A stretch of 19,381 nt of DNA, from NCBI GenBank assembly GCA_031549325.1, contig JAVBQA010000029.1, positions 1 to 19,381 of the forward strand, in the 5' to 3' direction. Below are positions 1-6,484 of this stretch, piece after piece. The position numbers and the translations under genes are program-made. Source of the DNA: JAJDGF01 sp031549325 (GTDB taxonomy: Bacteria; Bacillota; Clostridia; Christensenellales; Aristaeellaceae). The notes under the pieces were generated by a model. That model had not been told where the DNA came from, did not search any database, and saw nothing but the letters and a program-made list of their open reading frames with translations. Within the stretch, counting starts at the first letter, position 1. Each line of letters starts with the position of its first letter.

Positions 1-1
1 C

Positions 2-380
2 TACCCCGGCGAGCGCGTCCAGATCGACGTAAAGGTCGTGCCCCGTTCCTGCATCGCCGACCCCGATCTCAAGCTCTTCCAATACACCGCCATCGACGAG
101 TTCTCACGCCTTCGCTTCCTGGGCGCTTACGATGAGCAGAGTACCTATTCCTCTGCCGACTTCCTCAAGAAGACAGTTGCCTTCTTCAAGCGCCGCGGCG
201 TCGATGTCCAGTGCATCCAGACCGATAACGGCCTTGAGTTCACCAACCGCTTCAACCCTCGGAAAACCGGCAAACTGACGCTGTTTGAGCATACCGCTCG
301 CATGCTCCGCATCCGCCACAAGCTCATTCGTCCTTACACGCCCAGGCGCAACGGCAAGGTTGAGCGCAGCCACAGACGCC
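2..380 (+). pseudogene. IS481-like transposase fragment, truncated at both ends
   Basis: This is the catalytic core (rve/DDE integrase fold) of an insertion sequence transposase, the enzyme that cuts and joins transposon ends. It is open from the window edge. All three acidic catalytic positions are visible: D in QIDVK near the edge, D in QTDNGLEF, and E in NGKVERSHRR. The spacing and the YTAIDEFSR, RHKLIRPYTPRRNGKVERSHRR phrasing resemble IS481-type transposases. The homology stops right after HRR, at about position 378-381. The frame then runs into unrelated arginine-rich sequence that is antisense to the isomerase gene and stops at 433. The C-terminal tail and the IS right end are therefore missing, so it is probably inactive. 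The start lies outside the window. The exact junction is inferred, not proven. Confidence 0.8.
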
Positions 381-821
381 CATGGCCTGCGCGCGCCCGA
401 CGCGCCAGGCAAGTTCCTCGGCGCTTCGCTTGAAATCGTCCGGATTGCCGAAATCCGCGCCGGGCAGGATGGTCATGTGCGCCCCGTCTGCGACTTCGCG
501 GGCGTAGTGGAGCGCCTGCTCAAACTGCGTCCGCAGATGCGCGCGCACAGACGCGTCCGGATGATTGACGGCTGCCGCGGCGAAGTCCGTGCCCGCCTGG
601 AAAAACAGATCGGCCATGGCGAGATCCGCAGCCGCCAGTTTTTCCCGCAGCGCCAGCGCGGACGCGGCGCGCCGGGCGAACTGGCCCGACGGACGCAGAT
701 GCGTGCGTCCTTCCATCAGGCCGATGTCGACGGCGTCGAAGCCCAGCGCGCGCATGATCTGTAGCGCCTGCGCGTGGGTCGTCAGCGGAAACGAGAAATC
801 CGGGCACGAGAATTTGCGCAT
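378..821 (-). pseudogene. Sugar phosphate isomerase/epimerase, 3' end lost
   Basis: This is the N-terminal half of a xylose-isomerase-like TIM-barrel protein (AP endonuclease family 2 fold). Such proteins isomerise or epimerise sugars or inositols in the cytoplasm. The fragment begins MRKFSCPDFSF, continues with ALGFDAVDIGLMEGRTH, typical of the first barrel strands, and includes a later strand reading MTILPGADFGNP. About 148 residues remain of a family length near 260-290. The homology ends at RAQAMGV, where the transposase fragment starts on the other strand; the frame then reads through the IS remnant to a stop near 324. I chose the ATG at 819-821 because an AAAGGGG ribosome site lies about 9 nt upstream; a longer start at 845 lacks one. 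The substrate cannot be told from the fragment. Confidence 0.7.
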
Positions 822-897
822 GATGGAGGCCCCTTTCGTCGTCACACCGAACGCAGAGGGGACGCCCCGCCGCGTTTTTCATGCTTTCAGAATTAAA

Positions 898-950
898 TAC
901 ACTCACTCGGTCAACAGAGTGAGTGTACTATCTGGACAGCGGTTTGTCAA
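898..950 (-). promoter_or_regulatory. Promoter with overlapping palindromic operator for the isomerase fragment
   Basis: On the minus strand a perfect -35 box TTGACA (945-950) lies 17 bp from a -10 box TACACT (922-927, 4 of 6 matches). A perfect inverted repeat with 11-bp arms, TACACTCACTC (898-908) and GAGTGAGTGTA (917-927), has an 8-nt spacer. Its outer half coincides with the -10 box, so a dimeric repressor bound there would block transcription of the isomerase. No regulator gene adjoins it. The element is seen in the sequence; its role is inferred. Confidence 0.7.
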
Positions 951-1053
951 AGGCGGATTCGCGCGACGCGGCACCCCTCTTCTATGCACGTGCGGGTGCG
1001 ATGGGGGCGCAGCACGGAGTCGGCTCTTTCTGTGTGATGGAACGAGATGCCGG

Positions 1054-1566
1054 TCAATATCCGTTTTTCGAGGCGCCATACGCCGCCTGCTCGTTTGTAA
1101 AGCCCTCATATTCCAGCTGATCAATCAAGCCGCTGCGCGAGAAGGCGGAAAAACTCAAGTAGGACTCCGCTTTTTTCACCGCCTGTTCCATCCAGTCCGC
1201 GTTGCAACTATCCGCCGCGTAGGTGGCCTGCTCGTTCGTAAAGCCCTCATATTCCAGCTGATCGATGAGGCCGCTATACGAAAAAGCGGAAAAGCTCAAG
1301 TAGGACTCCGCCTTTTTCGAGGCCTGTTCCATCCAATCCGCGCCGCAATTGTCCGCGGCATAGACCGCCTCTTCCGGCGAATACTGCTCGTACTCCAGCT
1401 GATCGATCAACCCTTCATACGAAAACGCGGAGAAACTGAGGTAGTTCAGCGCCGCGAGCAGCGCATTCGATTGCCCCAAGGTGGGACTGGCGGATGCCGC
1501 CAGGCACGGCAACAGCATGACCACGATCAACGCCAGGCACAGGGTTTTCCAGGATAACTTTTTCAT
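1054..1566 (-). CDS. Secreted protein with three Ltp-type repeats
   Basis: This 170-residue protein is probably exported and exposed at the cell surface. It opens with a signal peptide: MKKLSWK, a hydrophobic core to about residue 24, and a likely signal peptidase I site after ASA (residues 25-27). The Cys at 21 is preceded by Pro, so a lipobox is doubtful. After a short linker come two full 47-residue repeats (42-88, 89-135) and a shorter third (136-170). Each carries YLSFSAFS, GLIDQLEYE and, in the full copies, AAD.C.ADWMEQA. This matches the host cell surface-exposed lipoprotein (Ltp) repeat, known from a streptococcal phage protein that blocks superinfection and common in Bacillota and Actinobacteria surface proteins. 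The ribosome site AGGAG precedes the ATG by about 9 nt. The cellular role is unknown. Confidence 0.85.
   Translation of the reverse strand: MKKLSWKTLCLALIVVMLLPCLAASASPTLGQSNALLAALNYLSFSAFSYEGLIDQLEYEQYSPEEAVYAADNCGADWMEQASKKAESYLSFSAFSYSGLIDQLEYEGFTNEQATYAADSCNADWMEQAVKKAESYLSFSAFSRSGLIDQLEYEGFTNEQAAYGASKNGY
1057..1443 (-). repeat. Tandem 141-bp coding repeat (2.7 units) in the Ltp-like gene
   Basis: Units lie at 1303-1443, 1162-1302 and 1057-1161 (partial), with an exact 141-bp (47-codon) period. For example, the string attccagctgatc recurs at this distance. Conservation is strong at DNA level between the second and third units, which suggests recent duplication or homogenisation. Confidence 0.85.
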
Positions 1567-1603
1567 CGGTAGACGCTCCTTGCGGAATTTTTTGGCCGCT
1601 GCA

Positions 1604-1632
1604 ATTATACATCACAAGCGTGTGGTTTTCAA
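1604..1632 (-). promoter_or_regulatory. Promoter of the Ltp-like gene
   Basis: On the minus strand, TTGAAA (1627-1632) is separated by 17 bp from a perfect TATAAT (1604-1609). Transcription would start near 1597, about 30 nt before the ATG. This is a close match to the housekeeping sigma-A consensus. Confidence 0.8.
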
Positions 1633-1639
1633 TGGCCAA

Positions 1640-1668
1640 TTGCAAAATGCTTCTGCTTACTGTATACT
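1640..1668 (+). promoter_or_regulatory. Promoter of the ParB-like/kinase genes
   Basis: TTGCAA (1640-1645), a 17-bp spacer and TATACT (1663-1668) form a sigma-A-like promoter. It lies back to back with the Ltp-like promoter; only 7 bp separate the two -35 boxes. The heptamer TACTGTA is directly repeated across the -10 region (1658-1671). Confidence 0.65.
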
Positions 1669-1712
1669 GTAAACTGAATTTGATTGGGATTAACAACTGC
1701 GGAGGATGGCGC

Positions 1713-2360
1713 ATGGCATGGATTGCCGAGGCGCGCTACCAGGCCCTGAAAGGGCTGAACGCGCTGTTCAAGAAGGTCGACATATCGGTCGTGTTCCGGA
1801 CGCGCACTGGAATCAAGGGGTTCAACAACCGTTTCAACCGGGATCCGCTGCGCATCCTGGATGGGCATGCCAAGGTGGATCCGGCGCTGCTTTTCATTGG
1901 GTTTGACGCGATGGCGGATGCCTATACGCTGCTGAACACGCCCATTCTGGACTCGCCGCACTGCGATTTCATGCGCAGGCTGCTGGAGAAACGGGATATC
2001 GAGGGCAGCGACTACATCCGGCGCATGGCAATGGGCGCGCTGGACGAGCGGTTCGCCACGCCCATCGCGCCCAGAAGGCTGCGCCGCTTCCGTGAGAAAT
2101 TCGAGCTGCGCAAGGCCGAGCTGCAGCAAGGCAAGACCCATCCGGCAACGGTGTACCGGGTGGGGGACAAGCTCTATCTGAAGGACGGCAAGCACCGCGC
2201 GGCGCTGGCCTGCCTGCTCGGGATTCCGCTGCCCTGCCGCGTGGCCGACGCGGATTTTCTGCTTCAGGGTACCCGGGCGCGGCAAAGCCGGGCCATGCGG
2301 CGCGATCCGGATCGCTACCGTGCCAGCGAGGCCTTTATTCAGGAAGTCATGCGAGGGTGA
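1713..2360 (+). CDS. ParB/sulfiredoxin-like fold protein of unknown function
   Basis: This is a predicted soluble protein of 215 residues that I cannot assign to a named function. The middle reads SPHCDFMRRLLEKRDIEGSD. Near residues 150-170 comes VYRVGDKLYLKDGKHRAALA; the DGKHRAA motif (D158) resembles the DG.HR helix of ParB N-terminal/sulfiredoxin-like domains, which bind or hydrolyse nucleotides. There is no signal peptide or membrane segment. The ATG at 1713 is chosen because GGAGG lies 7 nt upstream; an in-frame extension to 1620 would begin before the predicted transcript start. The next gene begins 4 nt after its stop, so the two are surely cotranscribed. By its neighbours (nucleotidyltransferase-kinase, flippase) a role in surface glycan synthesis or its regulation is inferred. 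Confidence 0.75.
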   Translation: MAWIAEARYQALKGLNALFKKVDISVVFRTRTGIKGFNNRFNRDPLRILDGHAKVDPALLFIGFDAMADAYTLLNTPILDSPHCDFMRRLLEKRDIEGSDYIRRMAMGALDERFATPIAPRRLRRFREKFELRKAELQQGKTHPATVYRVGDKLYLKDGKHRAALACLLGIPLPCRVADADFLLQGTRARQSRAMRRDPDRYRASEAFIQEVMRG

Positions 2361-2364
2361 ATGG

Positions 2365-3786
2365 ATGAGCATTATTGAGAACCTGCTTGTGCAGCTGAAT
2401 GAGAGCGGCGTCCGGTATGTCCATTTCAAAAGCAACGCCCACCTTGACGACAACTTCACCGGCGCGTCGGATTTTGACTTGCTGGTGGACCGGCGCGATG
2501 CGGGCGCGTTTCGGCAGGCGTTGCTGGCGCATGGGCTGAAGCAGTTTGAGCCCACGCGCTACGGGGTCTATCCGGGCGTGGAGAACTGGCTGGCGTTCGA
2601 CGCGGACGAGGGCGTCCTCCACCATTTCCATGTGCATTTTCAGCTGGCCTCGGGGCTCGAGCTGTACAAAGACTACATCCTGCCCTGGGCGGAACTCATT
2701 TTGAACAGCCGGATTCTGGATGGGGCGCGCGGCTGCTACATCAGCGATCCGAACCTCGAAATCCTGCTGCTGCTTGCGCGCATGGTCATCAAAACCCCGT
2801 TCAGGGGCAGCTTTCGCGCCCGGCTGGGCGCGCTGCCCGTGCCGGATGGCATGATGATGGAGTTCCGGGACTTGCTGGGAAGGACGGAGCGGCCCAAGGT
2901 TGAGGCGTTTGCGCGCCGGATGTTCCGCGGCGCCGGCACGCATGCCTTGCTGCTGCAAATCGTCGATGAGAAAGACCTGACGGCGCGGCGCTTTGTGGCG
3001 CTCAGCGCGCGCATGCGCGCGGAGCTGCGCGCCGCGCGCCGCTGCGCTCCCATGCGCGCGCACTTCCGGAGTTCTCATCTGAAGCTGAAGCGGCTGCTGG
3101 ACCGTCAGGCGCGGCTGGAATACCCCATGCGCAAGAAGATCGACGGAACGGGCGGGCTGATCATCGCGTTTGTGGGCATAGACGGCAGCGGCAAGAGCAC
3201 GCTGTCCCGCCAGGTTCAGCGGTGGCTGGGCAAAAAGATCGAGAGCCGTCACGCCTATCTGGGCTCGGGCGCCGAGGCCGACAGCCGGCGGATGCGGCCG
3301 GTTCGAAGGCTCGCCAGGGGCGGCAAGGGGCCTTTCAGGAACGCGCTCCACGGGATGCTGTACGCCATGGTGGCCGCGCGCCTGGCGCGCACCATCTTAC
3401 GGCTGAACCGCTACCGGCTCAACGGCGGCATCGCCGTGACCGACCGCTTCCCCCAGGTTCAGCGCCCGGGCGTCAACGACGGCCCCAAGCTGGCCGGCTA
3501 TCTGAGCAGCCGCAATCCGCTGATGCGCCGCTGGGCCGGGGTTGAAAGCGCGCGCTACGCCATCGTTCAGGACGTGCAGCCGGGACTGGTGATTCGCATG
3601 AACATCAGCGCCCAGACCTCCATGCAGCGCCACCCCGAGCAGACGAACATTCAGGTTTATGAGCAAAAGATCGCCGGGTTGGCGCAGATCCTGTTTGACC
3701 GCTCGATTGTGGTGGATGTGGACGGCGAGCAGCCGCTGGAGCAAGTGCTGCTGGAGGTCAAGCGGATCGTGTGGAACCACCTCTAA
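2365..3786 (+). CDS. Nucleotidyltransferase / thymidylate-kinase-like fusion protein
   Basis: This predicted cytoplasmic protein of 473 residues has two catalytic folds. The N-terminal part (about 1-130) resembles the uncharacterised nucleotidyltransferases: GASDFDLLVD supplies the paired acids (D36, D38), followed by a His-rich segment HHFHVHFQL. A helical linker with many Arg residues follows. From about residue 265 comes a P-loop kinase: Walker A GIDGSGKST (271-279) and a TDRFPQ segment (D360) placed like the DRY motif of thymidylate kinases. True thymidylate kinases are about 210 residues and stand alone, so the substrate here is probably something else, perhaps a lipid or sugar carrier in envelope synthesis. 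The ATG at 2365 lies 4 nt after the upstream stop, with GCGAGGG upstream. The earlier in-frame start at 2320 would overlap the previous gene. Confidence 0.75.
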   Translation: MSIIENLLVQLNESGVRYVHFKSNAHLDDNFTGASDFDLLVDRRDAGAFRQALLAHGLKQFEPTRYGVYPGVENWLAFDADEGVLHHFHVHFQLASGLELYKDYILPWAELILNSRILDGARGCYISDPNLEILLLLARMVIKTPFRGSFRARLGALPVPDGMMMEFRDLLGRTERPKVEAFARRMFRGAGTHALLLQIVDEKDLTARRFVALSARMRAELRAARRCAPMRAHFRSSHLKLKRLLDRQARLEYPMRKKIDGTGGLIIAFVGIDGSGKSTLSRQVQRWLGKKIESRHAYLGSGAEADSRRMRPVRRLARGGKGPFRNALHGMLYAMVAARLARTILRLNRYRLNGGIAVTDRFPQVQRPGVNDGPKLAGYLSSRNPLMRRWAGVESARYAIVQDVQPGLVIRMNISAQTSMQRHPEQTNIQVYEQKIAGLAQILFDRSIVVDVDGEQPLEQVLLEVKRIVWNHL

Positions 3787-3799
3787 AGCCTCCTTTTCC

Positions 3800-3828
3800 T
3801 TGCAATCAAACCCCGTCAATGATATAAT
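3800..3828 (+). promoter_or_regulatory. Promoter of the flippase gene
   Basis: TTGCAA (3800-3805), 17 bp and a perfect TATAAT (3823-3828) lie between the kinase stop and the flippase start. The flippase can therefore be transcribed on its own, with a start near 3835, as well as by readthrough from upstream, where no terminator is visible. Confidence 0.7.
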
Positions 3829-3868
3829 CGTTTGAATCCATCACTCACAAACTGAGGTACAATTCGTC

Positions 3869-5443
3869 ATGGCAAAATCCCGAAGCGAGCGCGTCGCGAT
3901 CAACACCAGCGCCAGCATCGTGCAGAACCTGATCTCGCAGCTGATGGGCTTCATCATGCTGACGGTGTTCATCAAGACGCTGGGCAAGCAATACAACAGC
4001 GTGAACACGCTGTTCTCCGACATCCTGGCCATGTTCACGCTGGCCGAAATGGGCATCGCCAACGCGATCGCGTTCGCGCTGTACAAGCCGCTGAAGCAGC
4101 GCGACGAGGCGCGCGTCGCCGCGCTGATGCGCTTTTTCAAGCTGGCGTACCGCTGCGTGGCCGCGGTGATCGCCGTGGCCGGATTCCTCTGCGTGCCGTT
4201 TTTGTTAAACCTGGTCGATCCGCAGAAGGTGCCCCACATCCAGGAGAGCATTCAGCTGATCTTTATCCTGATGTTCATGGAGGACGCCTGCACCTATCTG
4301 CTGATCTACAAGTCCACGCTGCTCAACGCCGATCAGAAGCGCTACGAGATTTCCAAGATCTCCATCGTCTTCAGCTTCATCCGCACGGGCGTTCAGTGCG
4401 TGCTGCTGTTCGTGTTCCATAACTACATCCTGTACCTGCTGGTGTCCATTGTGGAGACGCTGCTGCGCAACTACACGATCTCCCGGGTGGCAGACAGGCA
4501 GTATCCCTACCTCAGCCAGCATCCGGACGCCAAGCTCGAAAAAGGCGAGATCAAGCTGCTGTTCAAGGACGTGTGGGCGCTGTTCCTGTACCGTGCCAAT
4601 TACCTGATCCTCAGCTCCACCGATTCGATCATCATCGCCAAGATGGTGCCTGGGGGCCTCGCGGCCATCGGCGCGCTGGGCTGCTACAAGACCATCAACA
4701 AGACCATCGACGGCTTCATGAACCAGTTCTTTCTGTCGGCGCTGCCTTCGTTGGGGAACATAGCGACCGGCGCCGACCACGAGCGCCAGCACAAGGTGTT
4801 CAAGATGGTGCAGTTCATCTCGTTCTGGTTGGCTTGTTTCTGTGCCACGTCGCTGTTCAATCTCTCTTCGCCTTTCGTGCGGCTGTGGTTTGGCAAGGAC
4901 TACGTGCAGCCCATGTTGCTGGTGTTCTCCATGGTGTTTGACTTTTACATTCTCTCGCTGATGCGCCCGGTAAACACATTCCGCAATGCCAACGGCCTGT
5001 TCGTGCAGGGCAAGTACCGCCCGCTGGCGATGGCGCTGATCAACGTGGCGCTGTCCATCGCGCTGGCGGTCCCGCTGGGCATCTTCGGCGTGCTGTTCGC
5101 TACCACCATCTCTCGCCTTGCGACCATCGCCTGGTATGATCCGTACCTGGTGTATCGCCGCGTGTTCCAAAAGCCGGTTTCCGATTACTGGAAGCGGTAT
5201 CTGCAGTACTTCGCGATCACCGTGCTGTCTGTCCTGACGGTGTATGTGCTGTCCGAGTCCATCGCGACCGGCTCTGCGATACTGGACTTTCTGATTCGAA
5301 TGGCATTTTGCGTTGCCATCCCCAACGGATTCATCATCCTGATCTATCGGGGCACCGAGGAGTACAACGAATTCGTGTCCCGCTTCCTGGCCATTTGGCG
5401 CAAGATCACCGAGTTCGCAAGGCGCAAGCTGCGCCGCGGCTAG
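3869..5443 (+). CDS. Polysaccharide flippase (Wzx-like, MOP/MATE superfamily)
   Basis: This integral membrane protein of 524 residues is predicted to flip lipid-linked oligosaccharide or a related glycan precursor across the cytoplasmic membrane. It has about 12-14 hydrophobic segments spread over its length, a start MAKSRSERVAINTSASIV typical of the first amphipathic and transmembrane helices of this family, and a usual Wzx length of 450-550. Segments such as LAEMGIANAIAFALYKPL and ALYKPLKQRDEARVAALM fit the oligosaccharide flippase fold. The C-terminus is basic. GAGGT about 10 nt upstream supports the ATG. No glycosyltransferase or polymerase genes lie in the window, so the cargo is unknown. 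The gene has its own promoter but lies in the same direction as the kinase fusion gene 82 nt upstream. Confidence 0.85.
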   Translation: MAKSRSERVAINTSASIVQNLISQLMGFIMLTVFIKTLGKQYNSVNTLFSDILAMFTLAEMGIANAIAFALYKPLKQRDEARVAALMRFFKLAYRCVAAVIAVAGFLCVPFLLNLVDPQKVPHIQESIQLIFILMFMEDACTYLLIYKSTLLNADQKRYEISKISIVFSFIRTGVQCVLLFVFHNYILYLLVSIVETLLRNYTISRVADRQYPYLSQHPDAKLEKGEIKLLFKDVWALFLYRANYLILSSTDSIIIAKMVPGGLAAIGALGCYKTINKTIDGFMNQFFLSALPSLGNIATGADHERQHKVFKMVQFISFWLACFCATSLFNLSSPFVRLWFGKDYVQPMLLVFSMVFDFYILSLMRPVNTFRNANGLFVQGKYRPLAMALINVALSIALAVPLGIFGVLFATTISRLATIAWYDPYLVYRRVFQKPVSDYWKRYLQYFAITVLSVLTVYVLSESIATGSAILDFLIRMAFCVAIPNGFIILIYRGTEEYNEFVSRFLAIWRKITEFARRKLRRG

Positions 5444-5527
5444 CGAGGGATTCGGCGCGGCGGCGGGGCGCAGAGCCCGCTATGCGCGGGATACAGACGT
5501 GATGATGCCAGATTTGTGCACATGATG

Positions 5528-5556
5528 ATGACAATAAGCATGAATTGTGCTACAAT
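5528..5556 (+). promoter_or_regulatory. Promoter of the small membrane protein gene
   Basis: ATGACA (5528-5533), 17 bp and TACAAT (5551-5556) each match the sigma-A consensus at five of six bases, and TGC precedes the -10 as in extended -10 promoters. The start would be near 5563, about 35 nt before the GTG codon. Confidence 0.65.
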
Positions 5557-5597
5557 CTGGTCGTGAGAAATCACTGGATTTATGAGGGGGGATACGG

Positions 5598-6125
5598 GTG
5601 AAAAACTATGTGACGCCGCTCTGGATGCTGTTCTTTTCTGCGCTGCTGAACAATATCTCCGGGATCTTTCCAGATGTTCTGTCCACGATCTTATCGCTGC
5701 TCGGCAGTGTGCTCGGGCTGATCGCGCTTTTTCAGCTGGCCGACCGCAACTGGCGCCTTGAGAAGACAAAGACATTCACAATCGCCCTCGTCGCGGTGAC
5801 TGCGGCAGTTTTTCTGCTGGTCTTTGTGCTGCCGGCGCTCGCCATTGTCGGCGCGATTGCCATGGCCGTGCTGGGCATCCTGTGCATGTACAATCAGCTG
5901 CATGGCTTGGCCGACATGGCGGACGAGGCGGGCAACCGCCAGCACGGGGAGCGGCTGCGGCAATTGTTCACGTTCTACGTGATCATGGCCCTTCTGCCGC
6001 TTTTGAGCGGTATCCCAGGCGTCGCGATCCTTCTCGTCATCGCGGCCCTTGCGCTGACCGTGTACCAACTGATCCTGTACTACCGCTCCATCCAGATCGA
6101 GCAGGCTTTCGAGGGCGCGCGATAG
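5598..6125 (+). CDS. Small integral membrane protein, unknown function
   Basis: This is a 175-residue membrane protein with about five hydrophobic segments: residues ~5-22, 27-47, 58-95 (probably two, rich in Ala/Val), and a C-terminal pair around 125-165. A charged loop near residues 100-120 (DMADEAGNRQHGERLRQ) separates the halves. I recognise no catalytic motif and no family. The start codon is GTG at 5598 with a strong GAGGGGGG ribosome site 6-7 nt upstream. It has its own promoter and is followed by a gap with repeats, so it looks monocistronic. Its function cannot be inferred from the neighbours. Confidence 0.75.
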   Translation: MKNYVTPLWMLFFSALLNNISGIFPDVLSTILSLLGSVLGLIALFQLADRNWRLEKTKTFTIALVAVTAAVFLLVFVLPALAIVGAIAMAVLGILCMYNQLHGLADMADEAGNRQHGERLRQLFTFYVIMALLPLLSGIPGVAILLVIAALALTVYQLILYYRSIQIEQAFEGAR

Positions 6126-6145
6126 CGCCGGGTGGGCTTTTTGAC
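6113..6145 (+). terminator. Possible weak terminator after the membrane protein gene
   Basis: GGCGC and GCGCC around 6115-6129 can pair across the stop codon region and are followed by a GC-rich stretch and TTTTT at about 6139-6143. The stem is short and the distance to the T run is not ideal, so this is only a suggestion. Confidence 0.25.
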
Positions 6146-6268
6146 ATGCGCGAGCCGCTGTCCCTGACGAACCACAGGCAAAGCCGATTCCGCTGCAGGG
6201 CGGGGCGCCCCAGCCTTCGCGGCGCATGCCCGGTTCAGACTCGGCGTCGCCAGGCGTTGGCGTGAATC

Positions 6269-6322
6269 AGCGCGGATGAAGCAAACGCAACCGGTATCGG
6301 CTGCGTTTGCTTCATCCGCGCT
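6269..6322. repeat. Perfect 21-bp inverted repeat (hairpin)
   Basis: The arms at 6269-6289 and 6302-6322 are perfectly complementary over 21 bp, with a 12-nt centre that can itself form three pairs (CCG/CGG at 6291-6293 and 6298-6300). No T run follows on either strand, so it is not a classical intrinsic terminator. It abuts the palindromic element that begins at 6322. It could act as a bidirectional transcription block between the convergent genes, or be the footprint of an inserted element. Confidence 0.85.
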
Positions 6323-6484
6323 AATACCAATTCAAAATATTAAGGCCTCGTCGCGCCGGATTTTTTTCCGCCCTGCGGCGTCGCCCTCCGCTTAGCGTAG
6401 CTCTGCTACGCTGCACTTCAGATCCTTGCAGGGCGAAAAAAACTCTCGCCGCTTTGGAGGCGTTACTATTTTTCATTGGTATAA
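6322..6484. mobile_element. MITE-like palindromic element, 163 bp
   Basis: The ends 6322-6349 and 6457-6484 form 28-bp imperfect terminal inverted repeats (23 of 28 match), each with the core ATACCAAT. Inside, symmetry continues: a T run plus CGCCCTGC on the left matches GCAGGGCG plus an A run on the right, and at the centre AGCGTAGC and GCTACGCT form a perfect 8-bp stem with a 3-nt loop. It encodes no protein, as expected of a non-autonomous miniature element, or a REP/ERIC-like repeat. No clear target duplication is visible. The right end overlaps the 3' end of the EAL gene. Confidence 0.7.

Noticed and set aside
1057..1443. Regular 141-bp repeats as a CRISPR-like array
   Set aside because: They are in frame, with a 47-codon period, and encode the Ltp protein repeats; there are no short repeats with unique spacers.
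2347..3351. Open frame on the minus strand opposite the nucleotidyltransferase-kinase gene
   Set aside because: It has a low-complexity composition and no ribosome site; the plus strand has the Walker A and DFD motifs.
5476..5490. CCCGC/GCGGG hairpin after the flippase gene as a terminator
   Set aside because: The stem is only five pairs with no T run after it; it may be chance in GC-rich DNA.
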